Shown: in pieces, positions 1 through 11,370 of the stretch | Layout of the letters: each line of letters starts with the position of its first letter | Numbering within the stretch: position 1 is the stretch's first letter | NCBI GenBank assembly: GCA_024663395.1 | Contig: JANFAH010000199.1 | Coordinates: forward strand, 1-28,690 | Reading direction: 5' to 3' | Length of the DNA: 28,690 nucleotides | Origin: Pisolithus tinctorius | Lineage: Eukaryota > Basidiomycota > Agaricomycetes > Boletales > Pisolithaceae | Notes under the pieces: generated by a model | Told to the model about the DNA's origin: nothing | What the model saw: only the letters and a program-made list of their open reading frames with translations | The model's database searches: none | Position numbers and translations under genes: made by a program

Positions 1-486
1 TTTTTTTCCGGTTCAATTCTGTTGCCGAAAAGCAGAGGGCCCGGCCCTGCCCGGGTTGTCTCTCCTGAAGATTTGTCCTTAGTAGTACATACTAAACATA
101 GTCAAATTCTTTTGCTGGCATTGGACGTGGAACGGCACGGTCTCATCCGATTGACGCTGCACGCTTGCCCACCAAGGTAATGACCGAGCTCGGCCATACC
201 CACGAATCCCATCAGTTTACAGCCTCGCACAGTCTTTGTACACGCAGGGTGGCTCGACCCTATGTCGGTGTCACAAGGGGATAGCTCGAGAAGGACTTCA
301 GTGAATTGCAGAACGACCTGCCCGCGGTACGCGATCTGAGTGTCTAAGTTTTCAAATACAACAGTAGTGCGTGCACTGCAGAGGTTTTCACCGGTATATA
401 CGAACAGTAAGTAGATTTCCCTGCCTACAATTCTCTCGCAGCTCCAAGGAAGATGGTCATTCCTTCTCTTCCATTTATTGATCAAA
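1..486. other. Region downstream of the FAD oxidase, no gene seen
   Basis: This stretch follows the stop codon of the minus-strand oxidase. A 133-codon open frame exists on the minus strand (102-503) but it overlaps the oxidase 3' end and has no recognisable domain or exon structure. I treat it as chance. The 3' untranslated region of the oxidase should lie here; I see no clear polyadenylation signal. Confidence 0.5.
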
Positions 487-2593
487 TTAGAACTTGAATC
501 CACCTGCCAGATTCATCACGTTGTAAGGATCGACGTGGTTCTTGATTTTCCTTAGTCGCTCAACGTTATTGCCGTACATGCGCTTCAACGGTGTATCGAA
601 GAGGGCACAGTTGCTGTAGAGTGGGGCATCTTTGACGTCCTGGCCAAGGGAGACCGCCTTATCAAGGAGTGTAGATGCGCTTTGCCGAACACCGTCATGC
701 ATCATGCCGTCCGATAGCTCAGAAATCCACGCGAAGTATAGAACAATTGGCATCACGACGTCCTTGTGCGTGGGCGGCCAGGCAGATGGGGCAGAGCTGT
801 ATCCCAGCGCCGCCGGCATAACGGGGGAGAAGTCGTACGAAATGAATACTCCCGAAAAGGGTAACAACGTTTGTCCCCAGTGCTACGGAGAAAATTAATT
901 TCCCTTGTCCTAAAATCGCAGTGTGAACATACGATGGACTCGTTGATAGCCGCTTCGATTAGGTCCGCAGAATATTCTGTCACAGTCACGGTGGCGAATA
1001 TCCCACTGAGTGATATAAGCCAAAATTGTCCCCCGAGACGCAGACCGATACTTAACTTACCGCAATGATAGAGTAGAATTGACTGGGGCGGCTTCGGATG
1101 GCTGAAACGAGGAGAGCTCTTCGACCACCAACCCTTGTGGGAGGAGCTCCACTCCCGTCGCTAATGGCAGTGAATCCGTCTCCGGCCACGAAGAAGTTGC
1201 TAGGACTAGAGATAGGAATGACCGCGTCTTGATATCCCTGATCAACGCTGGGATGTCTAAGAAGGTATCGAAGACCCCAGGTACTGGGTCTGGGTTATCG
1301 TAGAAAAGTATGGTGACTACTAAGTGCTTTTTCCGATTTATCAGAAGTACGTTCCGATAGGTTGAAATGAACATAGCTTACATTTCCGGCGGCGTAATTG
1401 GTCGTCATGATAACCTGAGCTTTGGGGTCGCTGTTGTTCGCTGAGAAGTCGGCAGTCGCACGGATAACTTGATCGACAGAAGCCTCAGGATAGATGATGA
1501 CCCCACCCTGAAATCGAGGTTTAACTCTAACGTGCCATGGCATGCTACGGAAAGACTAACCCAGATCTGCCCTTGGGGATGAGTCTTCAAAATAAATTTC
1601 GTTACGATACCCTTGCAACCTGTCAGTCTAACTTAAAGATGGCGGTGAAGGCAATTGCTACACACGAAATTGTCATAACCTCCCTAAAACAAAATAGCTA
1701 GGTTATCAGGAGGTTCGCCAAATAAAACGGATGTCGATGACGCACCCTGAGACCAAAAAATAAATCAGGATGTGATGACTCCGTGACATCGATCACTGCG
1801 CCGTCAGGCAGAACCAGCTCGAAGGACTCGACATTATCCAGCGCCAAACCGTACTGATTCGTTAGCCACGAGTATCCTTTGAGACCCAGTTAGGTGCTGC
1901 ACTAAACTCTGAGAGTAGTTCATACCTCCACCAAGAGTGAAACCCGCGACACCTATTCCACTTACTCTTCCACCAACGACATTCACGCCATGAGGCTCGA
2001 GAGCGGTGTAAACATCATCCCAAATCACACCAGCCCCTACAGTCACAGTCCGTGATTCGGGATCATACACGATTTCAGAGAACCTAGACATCACAATCTG
2101 TACGCCAGTGGTGGAGGAGAAGCCCGGATTCAGCGTGTGGCCGCCGCCTTTAACCTTAAACAACCAATTAGTTAGGCAGTGTGAACAGTTTACTACTTAA
2201 GGGAGACAGACAGCAAAAGGAACCCTGTTCTTCCCCAGAATTTGTAGCTGAAAGAGTCTCGCTCAAAGTCAGCCAGAAGCGGGTTGTACTCTGGGCATAC
2301 CGCTATCCCAACGTCCGAGGGAGTGCCCGGCTCGAATGAACATCTCGCCCGCTCCGTACTTGAGGAGGCCCAATGACGAATGCCCTCCTCATACGAAGGT
2401 CCTGTGAAATCAAGCTAGAGATAGAAGAATATAAGGAACAGACCGACGTACCAGAGTAGTGCACTGCGGATGCGGAGGAGACAGCAGCGGCAATGACCTC
2501 GCAAGTCTCGCTGATCGTGTGTGAGTCTGTTAAGACACCTGTGGCAATCGCTCCAGTTGCTAGGACAAGACATAAGGAAGGGAAGAGAACCAT
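487..2593 (-). CDS. Secreted FAD-linked oxidase, berberine bridge enzyme-like (possible single-base lesion)
   Basis: The product is predicted to oxidise a small alcohol, sugar or alkaloid-like substrate with covalently bound FAD, outside the cell. My model has 12 exons: 2452-2593, 2301-2401, 2212-2247, 1926-2154, 1746-1876, 1666-1683, 1561-1611, 1382-1507, 1207-1319, 1061-1101, 933-1005 and 487-882, about 485 residues. The start is chosen because it opens a hydrophobic signal peptide (MVLFPSLCLVLATGAIATG). The FAD-binding motif KGGGHTLNPG follows, with His99 the expected flavin-linked histidine, then GGRVSGIGVAGFTLGGG, NQYGLALDNVESFELVLP, the substrate-domain stretch PRFQGGVIIYP, and the C-terminal berberine-bridge signature (VDPYNVMNLAGGFKF). 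All junctions restore the family frame except exon 8 to 9, where one base appears to be missing. The 105-base intron at 1102-1206 is open in frame and could be retained; splicing gives the more usual length. The gene diverges from PMS1. Substrate unknown; family call is strong. Confidence 0.9.
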
Positions 2594-3364
2594 TGCTTTC
2601 TTCTGGCTTCGAATGGCCTGATAAAATATACTAGTACTCACTCTGCAGGGTCGGAGTACGCGTGGACCGCTCCCATTCGTTTCCACGTCGTCAAATGCAT
2701 CGAATGCGTGGCAAAAAGGAAGGAAGGGGTCATCCTCTTTTCCTTAATAAATCTTCCTTGATTGGCAGTCACCGGAACAAATCCCCCTTACGAAGGGGAT
2801 TCTCCTCAGGGAAGGGGGCCGAGGATACGTGTAAGTAGGTAAAATAGTCATTCCAATCCAGATCCCTTGAAATTTGATGGTCAATTGAGGCGACAAACTC
2901 ACAGAAACCTTGTGGCACATGTACAGAGCAATATTTGTGACACGTACTGCGATAACGATAACTGGTTATTTGAGTATGAACGTTGTTTGATAGAAGACTG
3001 TATATGACCCAGCGTTAGCTGCATCTGACAGTGACGGGTGATATGCGCGACAGAGGGGCTATAGGCCATACTGTGCAGCTTGTATTTTGCAGTGGGTGTT
3101 ACTGAGTGGAAAAGCCACTTTATGCAAATTACGGTCGGTAGTGATGGTAAATACAGTGTGGAGGACGGGCGAAACGAGTAACGAGCTGTGGACGCTGAGG
3201 AGACCCGCTGAACGGTGGCGCAACAAAGATGTGGTGAGAAATTGCTCAGGTTTACCGCTCGGCTGGACCAAGCCAGCACCTACACTACGAGTATTCGATG
3301 CGCTATTGAGTGGTAAGGTTTCCGGTCACCCGTCCATCTTGTCTGGTGATTCCCGGGGGAAAGC
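2594..3364. promoter_or_regulatory. Divergent intergenic region between FAD oxidase and PMS1
   Basis: The two genes point away from each other, so their promoters must share these 771 bases. The region holds a small inverted repeat near 2780-2801 (AATCCCC and GGGGATT around a short loop) and an A/T-rich stretch near 2740. Overlapping open frames on both strands (2899-3279 and 3087-3449) show no domain and are taken as chance. Confidence 0.5.
2621..2630 (-). promoter_or_regulatory. Putative TATA element of the FAD oxidase
   Basis: On the minus strand the sequence TATATTTTAT ends 28 bases before the chosen start codon. Its composition fits a TATA element, but the distance to the ATG leaves only a very short leader. 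Seen directly; function inferred. Confidence 0.35.
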
Positions 3365-6300
3365 ATGCCTGGCAGCGGTGGAGACGGCAGTATCAGAGCA
3401 ATCGACGCGCACACTGTTCATCGCATCACGTCTGGTCAAGTTGTTATAGACTTACAGTCAGCGGTCAAAGAACTGGTCGAAAATTCGCTAGACGCTGGGG
3501 CGACTGCCATCGGTATGTTACTTGCCATTCGCGTTTCACGCCCTGAACTCTGTTCGCATTCTATGTGTCTATTAAAAGAGGTTCGCTTTCAAAACTACGG
3601 ACTCAAGTCCATCGAGGTCGTCGACAACGGAGTTGGGATCGCACCCCGAGACTACGAAGGCATCGGTGAGCAAGTCTCCTTTGTGTACTATATCCTGTTG
3701 GTCGACCAACCATAACATCCCGACACTTTCTAAAGCACTCAAACACTACACCTCGAAACTATCGTCTTTTGAAGATGTCTCTCGCATTCACACTTTTGGC
3801 TTTCGCGGGGAGGCCCTTTCCTCCCTTTGCGCCCTAAGCGATGGTCTCACCATCGCAACAGCGACGGCCTCAGAAGCTCCGATGGGTACAGTCCTCGAAG
3901 TAGATGGAAACGGGAGGCTTAAGAGTAAGAAAGCTAAGGTTGCCCGACAGGTATGTCGTAGTCAATCCGCACCAAAGTCGAAATGATTATTCATTGGACT
4001 TTGTTTTCGCACCCAGCGAGGTACGACAGTCACAGTCGCCAATCTATTCAGGCCCCTTCCTGTGCGCCGAAAGGAACTCGAGAGAAACATCAAACGCGAG
4101 TTTCAGAAAGCTTTGAGCATATTGCACGCGTATGCGCTCGTCCCCTGTTCAAAAGAGAATAAGGGTGTCCGCCTCACAGTGACTAATCAAATGGAGAATG
4201 GGTGAGTCAGGGTGCTGCGTTCTGAATTCTCGTGAACACCCTTTAGCCGCAAGGTCGTACAACTTAAGACGGACGGGACTCCCTCTCTACGTGCATCCGT
4301 CACTGCACTCTGGGGAACCAGGGCGTTGGACAACGTCACCGACCTTGATCTCTCCTTCCACGTGGAAACAGAGAAGAGTGTTCTTAGGAGGCAGAAGCAA
4401 GCAAGTACTGATTCAGAAACGTATATTCCAGCGTTTATACTCCTTTTTCTATGTTGAACGTTGAGTGCTAGTTCTCCTATCACACCAGTTCGTGTACAAG
4501 GCCTCATGTCCAAGTTCACGCTTGGTGCTGGGCGAACCACGAACGATCGTCAATACTTTTTTATCAACGGGCGGCCATACAATGCAGGAAAGGTTGGTTT
4601 ATTTGACAGGAGCAGCGACACCCGCTGATAGCTTGACACACCAGGTTCAAAAAGCCTTCAACGAGGTATACCGCACTTTCAATATCAGCCAGGCCCCATT
4701 CGTCATCGCAGACCTCGTCCTCCCTACACGTAAGTTACTTATAACACCTGTTTCATACAGTCTCCTCGTTCATGTTTGACCTATCTGTCTGGTCACTTTC
4801 ATCGTCAACATTCGACTCGCAGATGCTTGCGATATCAACGTAAGCCCAGACAAACGGACCATCTTCTTGCACAGCGAAAATAACTTTGTACTGGCTCTCA
4901 AGGTAGGTTGCGTGATTCGTCCTGCAAACGCTTTAATGTCTTTTTTCCAATGGTTTCCTCCGCGTTATTTGCCACTCGTTTGTATGTGCATGGTCAGGAA
5001 TCCCTCGAGAAAGTGTTTTCGTCTGCGCGTTCGACCTACGAGGTTAATGTCACCTGCGAGCAGTCGATGTCGGATAAAACCCGAACAAAACTCCAAGGAC
5101 ACCCTCTCGCACCATCACCTTCATCCGCGCCCTCACCCGGCGGGTCGCAAAGTGGCCATCGGACGCTGACAACTGGGGACTCGGGATCAGTAGTAGAACC
5201 GTTGACATCTGGCGGACCGCACAATTCTCCAGAGCCATCAGAGGGGAATGACGATCGAGATGGATGCCGACCTCCGTCACCTACGCTCGTCGCGCCTGCG
5301 CACGCCCTTCCAAATGCCGGCATTCCCCGAATGGGTAAGGAACTGGCATCTGAGGCTGCTACGGACACAAACACGAGAAAAAAGTCGACGTTCCCTCCAG
5401 GATACGTGAGTGACGACATGGATATAGCGGATGAGGAGCTTGGTGTAGAAAATGGCATGGGAAGGAAAGGTGTAGATCAGGGACGGAAAGGTCCCCCATC
5501 GGCGCCAGGGCCTAGAGCACCTTTTTCGACTAGCGAAGTGCGAGGATTGCCCGTATCGATCTCAGGATCGGAAGTCGCACCAGTATATCCGGATACCGAC
5601 CGTGCGAAGCCACGATCAGCACAGACCGTACTGAACACGAGTGGGGCAGTGTGGAATTTGAAAAGGGTTTTGGGGGAGAACACGAGTGACGGTGGTGGGT
5701 GGGATGGACGGCTTGCGAAGCGGGCGAAAGTGACCGATACTGGGTCTGGACGAGGGGATCTTTCGAGGTTTGTCGCTGAGGGCACTCGGCGAGGGATAGG
5801 GAAGGGTGGCAACGATGGTTCCGCTGATGATTCGATGGAGGTCGACGAGGACGAGAATACCGTTCTCAGAGGGATGTCGTCGCGACCATTGCTTGCGTGT
5901 CCAAAGAAAAAATCTCCAAGGGAACCGAGCTTGGAGTTGGATGACAGACCTTCGTCCCAGGACACACTTTGCGTCGCTTCCGAGGACGAGGGTGTGCCTG
6001 GGATAGAGGTGGATGTCGAACGTGCTCAGGTGGCTTCAAAGCCAAGACCTTCGTCCTCACGTGCGCATTCGCTCGGCTCCAGTTGGAACCAACGGCGGTC
6101 CAGAAATTTACCAACTGTGCGGGAGGACCCTAGCGTCACAGACCTCACACCAGACGGTCGGGACGTCAGCCCGACACTCGTAGAGAGTCGCGTTCCTGAT
6201 GATGCGAGGGTGGTTTCAAGGTCTGGACCGTGCAAAACGCCGCAATCCTATGACGACGTCATACTTCGTGTCGATTTAGATAGTTTGCGAGTCCGTTACG

Positions 6301-7390
6301 AGGATTTGGGCGCCCGAAGTCATTTAACCTCGTCATTGGTTAAGATACGGTCGCAGAATGGAGCCGCGCAGAGAAGCGACGTAGCTATTGAAAACGCCAA
6401 CCTCGTGAGCGCTCCTTCAGACGAAATCGCCTCTGCTGCCCTCTCCCGGATTATTTCCAAGGGAGACTTCATGCATATGGACGTGGTGGGACAATTTAAT
6501 CTTGGCTTTATTATCGTTCGAAAACGCACACCAGAGGTGGATACGGATAAGGCAGTGGCTGAGATACACATGGAGGATGACCTGTTCGTGGTAGATCAAC
6601 ATGCCGCAGATGAAAAATGGAACTTTGAAACTTTGCAAGAGACAACAGCTATTGAGTCCCAGCGGCTGTTCAGGTACGGGTCACTTGTATTTTCACGCCT
6701 CTCTTCCTGTCTAGTTTAACAACAGCAATTGTTCCCATAGGCCTCGACCGTTGAATCTTACAGCAGCCGATGAGCTGGTTGCACTCGAGAATATGGATGT
6801 CCTGAAACGCAACGGTTTTGAGGTCGGCCCGGTCGAGGTGTCGGCTGGCGTAGATCACCAAGCTGGTGGTGCTGATATTGAATGTGATGAGGAAGAAAGC
6901 TCTCCAAACGCTCGATTGCACCTCATGGCACAACCTATTTCCAAGGATACGGTGTTCGACATGAAAGGTAACCGTCGCTTTCACGCACGTGATCATCACT
7001 AACCAGCAGACGCATATTTACTAGATCTGGAAGAGCTCATCCACCTCATGCAAGACCGCCCAAGGGGTACGATGGTACGATGTTCGAAAGCGCGCGCTAT
7101 GTTTGCGATGCGTGCCTGTCGACGGAGCGTCATGATAGGGCGACCGCTAGACAAGTCGCGTATGACTACTGTGCGTTCTTCAACCAATTTTTTCGCGTTT
7201 GAAACTGACACGTCAGATGCGAATGCGCTTTCGGCGCGAGCAGATCGTACGACACATGGCATCTATGGACCAGCCTTGGAATTGTCCTCATGGAAGGCCC
7301 ACAATGCGGCACCTATCAGACCTAACTTCCTTTGGACGTTACGATCCACCCTCGCGTACAGTTAACTGGCAGGAGTTCGGAGCAGAGTGA
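3365..7390 (+). CDS. PMS1: DNA mismatch repair endonuclease subunit Pms1 (MutL family, PMS2 type)
   Basis: This nuclear protein pairs with Mlh1 to form MutLalpha, which nicks the new DNA strand after MutS recognises a mismatch. My exons are 3365-3512, 3579-3665, 3736-3950, 4017-4201, 4247-4420, 4472-4592, 4645-4729, 4823-4902, 4998-6673, 6741-6967, 7025-7170 and 7244-7390, giving about 1,096 residues. The N-terminal GHKL ATPase is complete: [10 protein letters not shown] (Glu36, Asn40), DNGVGI (65-70), GFRGEAL (100-106) and RGTTV, followed by the transducer domain with FINGRPYN. A long polar linker spans roughly residues 390-850 and carries basic patches (KRAKV at 606, PKKKSP at 667) that could be nuclear signals. 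The C-terminal nuclease site is intact: [12 protein letters not shown] (898-909), ACR (1030-1032) and CPHGRPT (1062-1068). The linker makes the protein longer than the yeast or human orthologues, which are under 900 residues. All frames join cleanly, so the gene looks functional. Confidence 0.96.
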
Positions 7391-7592
7391 GGGGTCGAAT
7401 GATGGCGAATGAAGAGGATATAGTGTGGTCACTACATACACGAGACATGTGTCTTGGTTTATCATCTGTGTGTGCGACACAGGACTTACCCCAGTTGATA
7501 GGAGTACATTTAGAGCTTTGCGAATCTAATTCTGTAATGAGCCACCGCTTACATTATCTGACATTCGTAGATCCGCGAGATGTCAACCCTTG

Positions 7593-7865
7593 CTATTTGT
7601 AAACGCGAACCAAGTCACCTACTAGCTTTAAAACGTCAGGTTCGTTCACCGTATCGATATGCCCGAAGGAGTATTGGTTACGGACTTTCCCCTCAAGCAG
7701 CATCCTACCGGGCCTAACCACTCCATCGTGAACTATGGTGACGTTCTCTTCGCCTTGTGCTACCAAATCAATGGGCTCTGAGTATGTCGGAGGAGCAAAC
7801 CCGGGGGGACACACTTTAGATCGACATGCTCGAAGTGAGGATTGAAGCTTGGGGTTGGACCGCAT
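7593..7865 (-). CDS. Possible 3' exon of an unidentified gene, convergent with PMS1
   Basis: The minus-strand frame runs about 90 codons to a TAG at 7593-7595. The last 65 or so residues look protein-like (for example NVTIVHDGVVRPGRMLLEG and the C-terminal DVLKLVGDLVRVYK). A plausible acceptor (CTAAAG) lies near its upstream end, around 7820. I could not join it to a convincing upstream exon, and a second frame is also open across the border, so it may be a fragment. It lies about 200 bases past the PMS1 stop in convergent orientation, a normal gene spacing in compact fungal genomes. No family recognised. Confidence 0.3.
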   Translation of the reverse strand: MRSNPKLQSSLRACRSKVCPPGFAPPTYSEPIDLVAQGEENVTIVHDGVVRPGRMLLEGKVRNQYSFGHIDTVNEPDVLKLVGDLVRVYK

Positions 7866-10236
7866 TCATTCTGGGATTTGGGCTTCTCGCAGGCGAGTTT
7901 ACGAGGCTATCCTCAAGATCTGGGACCTCACCCGGTAAGTACAGTACTTGGCATAAGGATGGATGTGGAAACGAGGACGGCGGTGTGAAATCTCCGCAAT
8001 ACGTACCTGGATAAGGAGAAAAGTATACGTGTGCTTATTCCTTCGCCCGTTTGCCCGGTGAGGTGGGTGCGGCGCATGGCGCACCTGGACCGTGGTCGAC
8101 TATTCCACTTTATATGACTGGTGAAAATATAGACATGAAGCATTTGTTGTGAGGGGCTCGGACGCCGTATCTACCCCTCCAGGCGGAAGGTTGTACTTTC
8201 TCTATCGGAGTAAGTGGCTAGATTGGCTTCTGGTGGTTTAGGCGTCGTCGATGATGTAGGCTTATTGCGGATATCCGCCCCGGGATGGACATGCTGCACG
8301 AGGTGACGGAGAGGTAAGTTGAGTGATGCTAATCGTTAGCCGTGTCCGCGGAAGAGTGTTGAATGCTCGAGCGTTCCCATAGAGGATGCGGTACGCTTGG
8401 TTCATCTATCTTCTCTATTTATACGAGGCATCAAAATGGGCACTGCTACCGAAGGGTTGGCGAAGGTCGCTGCGTGGCTCACAGTCCGCAAGGACAAACC
8501 TTACGCAAAATATTCCAACTTTAAAGTAACCAGTCCTGATGCTGGAGAAAAGGAATACTATTGCGCATCGGCGTTGATTCTGGTTAGTGTTCGGGTTCAT
8601 ACCGTCTTTTCAAACCTTCGAAAGTGTACTGCATCGACCGACAGATATCAGGGAAGCCCGAACATAAACTAGAAAGACAGGAGGCATACATGCTGTGCAA
8701 TGTGGCTAGAGACCTGAGAACGCATGAAGTAGCAAGAGGTCACCGTTAACGCCATCGGTGGTGTGCTGGGATCTACTCAGCGTGTGAGCATCTTACACCT
8801 CATAATGAACCACGAAGTGGATATGTTCAGCCACGTAAGTCTAGTCATGTTGCGTTTTGGTTGAGGTCACTGATATAGCATAGGATCCGAGGTCGGGATG
8901 ATGATACCCAAACATGTCTCTGAGAAAGTCCATGGAAGATCAAGATCCTCGCTTGCTCGATATGTACACCGTGCAACTATAACTAGAACATACGGGTGCG
9001 ACGATCCAACACACCAGCCTAATATTACATCCTCTCTAACAGCCTTGCACCTGACAAGTAACAATCGCATCGCAGCATCATTGACACCCGCGCGCAGAGA
9101 TCCAACCATAACCTCGCCCTCGCATTACCTAGGCCCCTGGCCACGAGGGTCTCCTATGCAGCAGTGATAGCGTGGGACAAGCGGAAGGCAAAATGTCACT
9201 ACTCTACTGCATCTTCAAAGCCGTTGCGACAACAGAGTAGGTCCTGAGTAGGACTGCGATATCTCAGACATGCGTCGATCTAGGATGGGTCGGCAGCGGC
9301 AAAAGCTGTGAGCGTACTGCAAGTAAGTCCGGAGCCGCCTTGAGAGGATAACTTCCTGTCCCAATGCAAGTATAAATGTTTATTCCAACAGCGTGTTAGT
9401 GGGCGATCAGTAATTGGTAGACACTGCGTACCGCTCGTCTTGGATCTTAATGGCTGACTGTCTCAGGATCCTCAAAGGCGTTGCGCTTTTCTTCGTTCGC
9501 TTCATTTGCTCGTGCTTGACAGATGACGTCTCTTTGATGATCTGATCGAGAAAGGCAGGGGTACCTCCCTTAGTACTCATACTCAACGACAATCCATACT
9601 AATTCAGGTGCCCGGGTCGATTGACCCATGGGGAAACCCACCAGATCTAAGATTTCGAAGAACTGGGCGAAATGAAGATCCTGCCGCGAAGCGACGGCGC
9701 ATATCATCTTGTCGAAATGGCATTGTTCGTACGTTCGATCAGCGACCCCTAGGGATACACCGTCTTCGATCATATCATGAGTTAATGCAATCGGATATAG
9801 GAGGTACATTACCTGTTTCGCAGAGGATCGATTTCCCTATTTTCCATCTTTCCGGGTCGAAAACCTGACGCCGTTCACGTCAGTAATTAATCCCAGCTGG
9901 TCGAGTTGTGCTACTTGTCTCGCCATCTCTGCCGGCCCGCTTTCGCTCGTGTAGAAATCAAAGGTGAGGTTTAATCGATCGTACTCGGCGTATTCCTTGA
10001 CGATGAAATTGAGCGGCTTCGACTTTAACGTTAAGATCGCATTCTGCCTCTCAGGACATCTCAACGTATACGTCGTAGAGATGCTTGATACCATCCTTTC
10101 TGAGCTCTTCCAGAGAGCCGTGTTCCTCGAAACCGACTGCGATCATGCCGAACTGAACCGCGGCGAGAAGTGTCACGTTAACGCACAACGCACATGAAAC
10201 GGGTTACCCGCAGTCCTCAAGCGTCAAGATATTTGT
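7866..10236. other. Low-information region, fragments only
   Basis: Apart from the exon-like stretch at 8433-8582, I find only short overlapping open frames on both strands. The minus frame at 9837-10094 ends in a protein-like stretch (EMARQVAQLDQLGLITDVNG). A second minus frame just upstream (10055-10147) reads IAVGFEEHGSLEELRKDG. The two lie in different phases, which would fit a broken gene. Neither is recognisable. Confidence 0.3.
8433..8582 (+). other. Exon-like open stretch, unidentified
   Basis: An open plus-strand frame begins near ATGGGCACTGCTACC and encodes a protein-like segment with KDKPYAKYSNFKV and KEYYCASALIL. It is followed at once by a donor-like GTTAGT, and a candidate acceptor (AGACAG) lies near 8681. 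No downstream exon could be confirmed. This could be one exon of a decayed gene or chance. Confidence 0.2.
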
Positions 10237-10556
10237 GAGGTGGCCTCCCAACTACGAGCCTTGCACAAGTTGACCAAGAATGGGCTGATTATGGTACTTC
10301 GGAGGTGTTTGACACAGAATGGTTTTGCTTTGAGACATCAGGGGATGAGAACTCGATAGCGGCCTTTTTTTCTGCTCCTGAGTACTCATTGACGGCTTTG
10401 CAGTTGGACCTTCGTCTGCGAGGGTATGAATTTGGTCGAGACCTCACGAAGGAGGCTGGCATTGTTGCAATAGAGGCTGTCATAGCTGATTGGACAAGAC
10501 GAAACTGCCGGGTCGGAACTACATGCGGAATGCTCACAAATCCTAAGCAACGATAG
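10237..10556 (+). other. Open plus-strand stretch of about 105 codons, unidentified
   Basis: The frame is open from just after a TGA at 10234-10236 to a TAG at 10554-10556, with a possible ATG at 10305. It is acidic and aromatic and includes VFDTEWFCFETSGDE and a helix-like LQLDLRLRGYEFGRDL. No family is recognised and no splice partner was confirmed. A 104-codon minus-strand frame overlaps it, so open length alone does not settle the coding strand. Confidence 0.2.
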
Positions 10557-11370
10557 AATGCATGGGACACGGACGGCGCGCACGCCTGCATGTCAGAACG
10601 CAAGGAATGCTTACATTGGACACCCCCTTTGCGGCCAGCTCATCAGGCTTTCCAGGAAACCTGAATCAAGGTAGTGGGACAGGAAAGTCGGCACATTTCT
10701 TTTCATAGTCAGCGCCGGTGTACCCTCCAGGTCTAGCGGCAACGGTGCATAAGAGAACAATTTGCAGCGCGACAGCCATAAATTATGTAAAGAGGACATT
10801 TCTTACGGCGGTCACACAGCAGAAGGTTTGTTCACACACCCACAGCATCGGAGTTTCACGTCGGAGACAAAAATCGTGTCCGTGCCCACAGCACAACGTT
10901 GTTTGCCTCCGACTTGAAACTCCGCTTATGATCTGGACCGAGCGTTTGGCGGCCGAAGTTGGCCCGCCGAAACTTGCCTTGCTGTGAGCAATAGGCCCAG
11001 GCCAGCTTTTTGATTTCAGGCTTTATGTTACACCACAAGGTCACTCCTTCGTTTGTTGAGCTCGATTCATTAGTGATGATTCTCATGCCCGCTGTGAATA
11101 GCTCCATAGCATCTGGGCTGCCGCTGTTTGCCTGACATTGTAAATTGAAGAAATCATGCGACTATCAATCCAGAATCCAGGAAATATGCTGAAACTTCCT
11201 TCGGGTGTGATGCACGCCTTTGAGAGCAAGTGTTTTATTGTATTATACATATTTCGGAACTGAAGTTGAATGTACAGAAAACATACAGCAAACATCATTT
11301 ACAGTTCAGCAGCAAGAGCAGCAGTAGCGTTGATTCCATACTCGTCCTCTTAAGGTCTTCTAAGGTGCTA

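Noticed and set aside
102..503. 133-codon minus-strand frame
   Set aside because: It overlaps the end of the FAD oxidase in another phase and has no recognisable feature.
2899..3449. Overlapping frames of about 120 codons on both strands before PMS1
   Set aside because: They overlap each other and the PMS1 start, with no domain or splice structure; likely chance in promoter DNA.
5036..6235. Long minus-strand frames under PMS1 exon 9
   Set aside because: They are shadows of a long GC-rich coding exon, and the plus-strand protein is clearly the real one.
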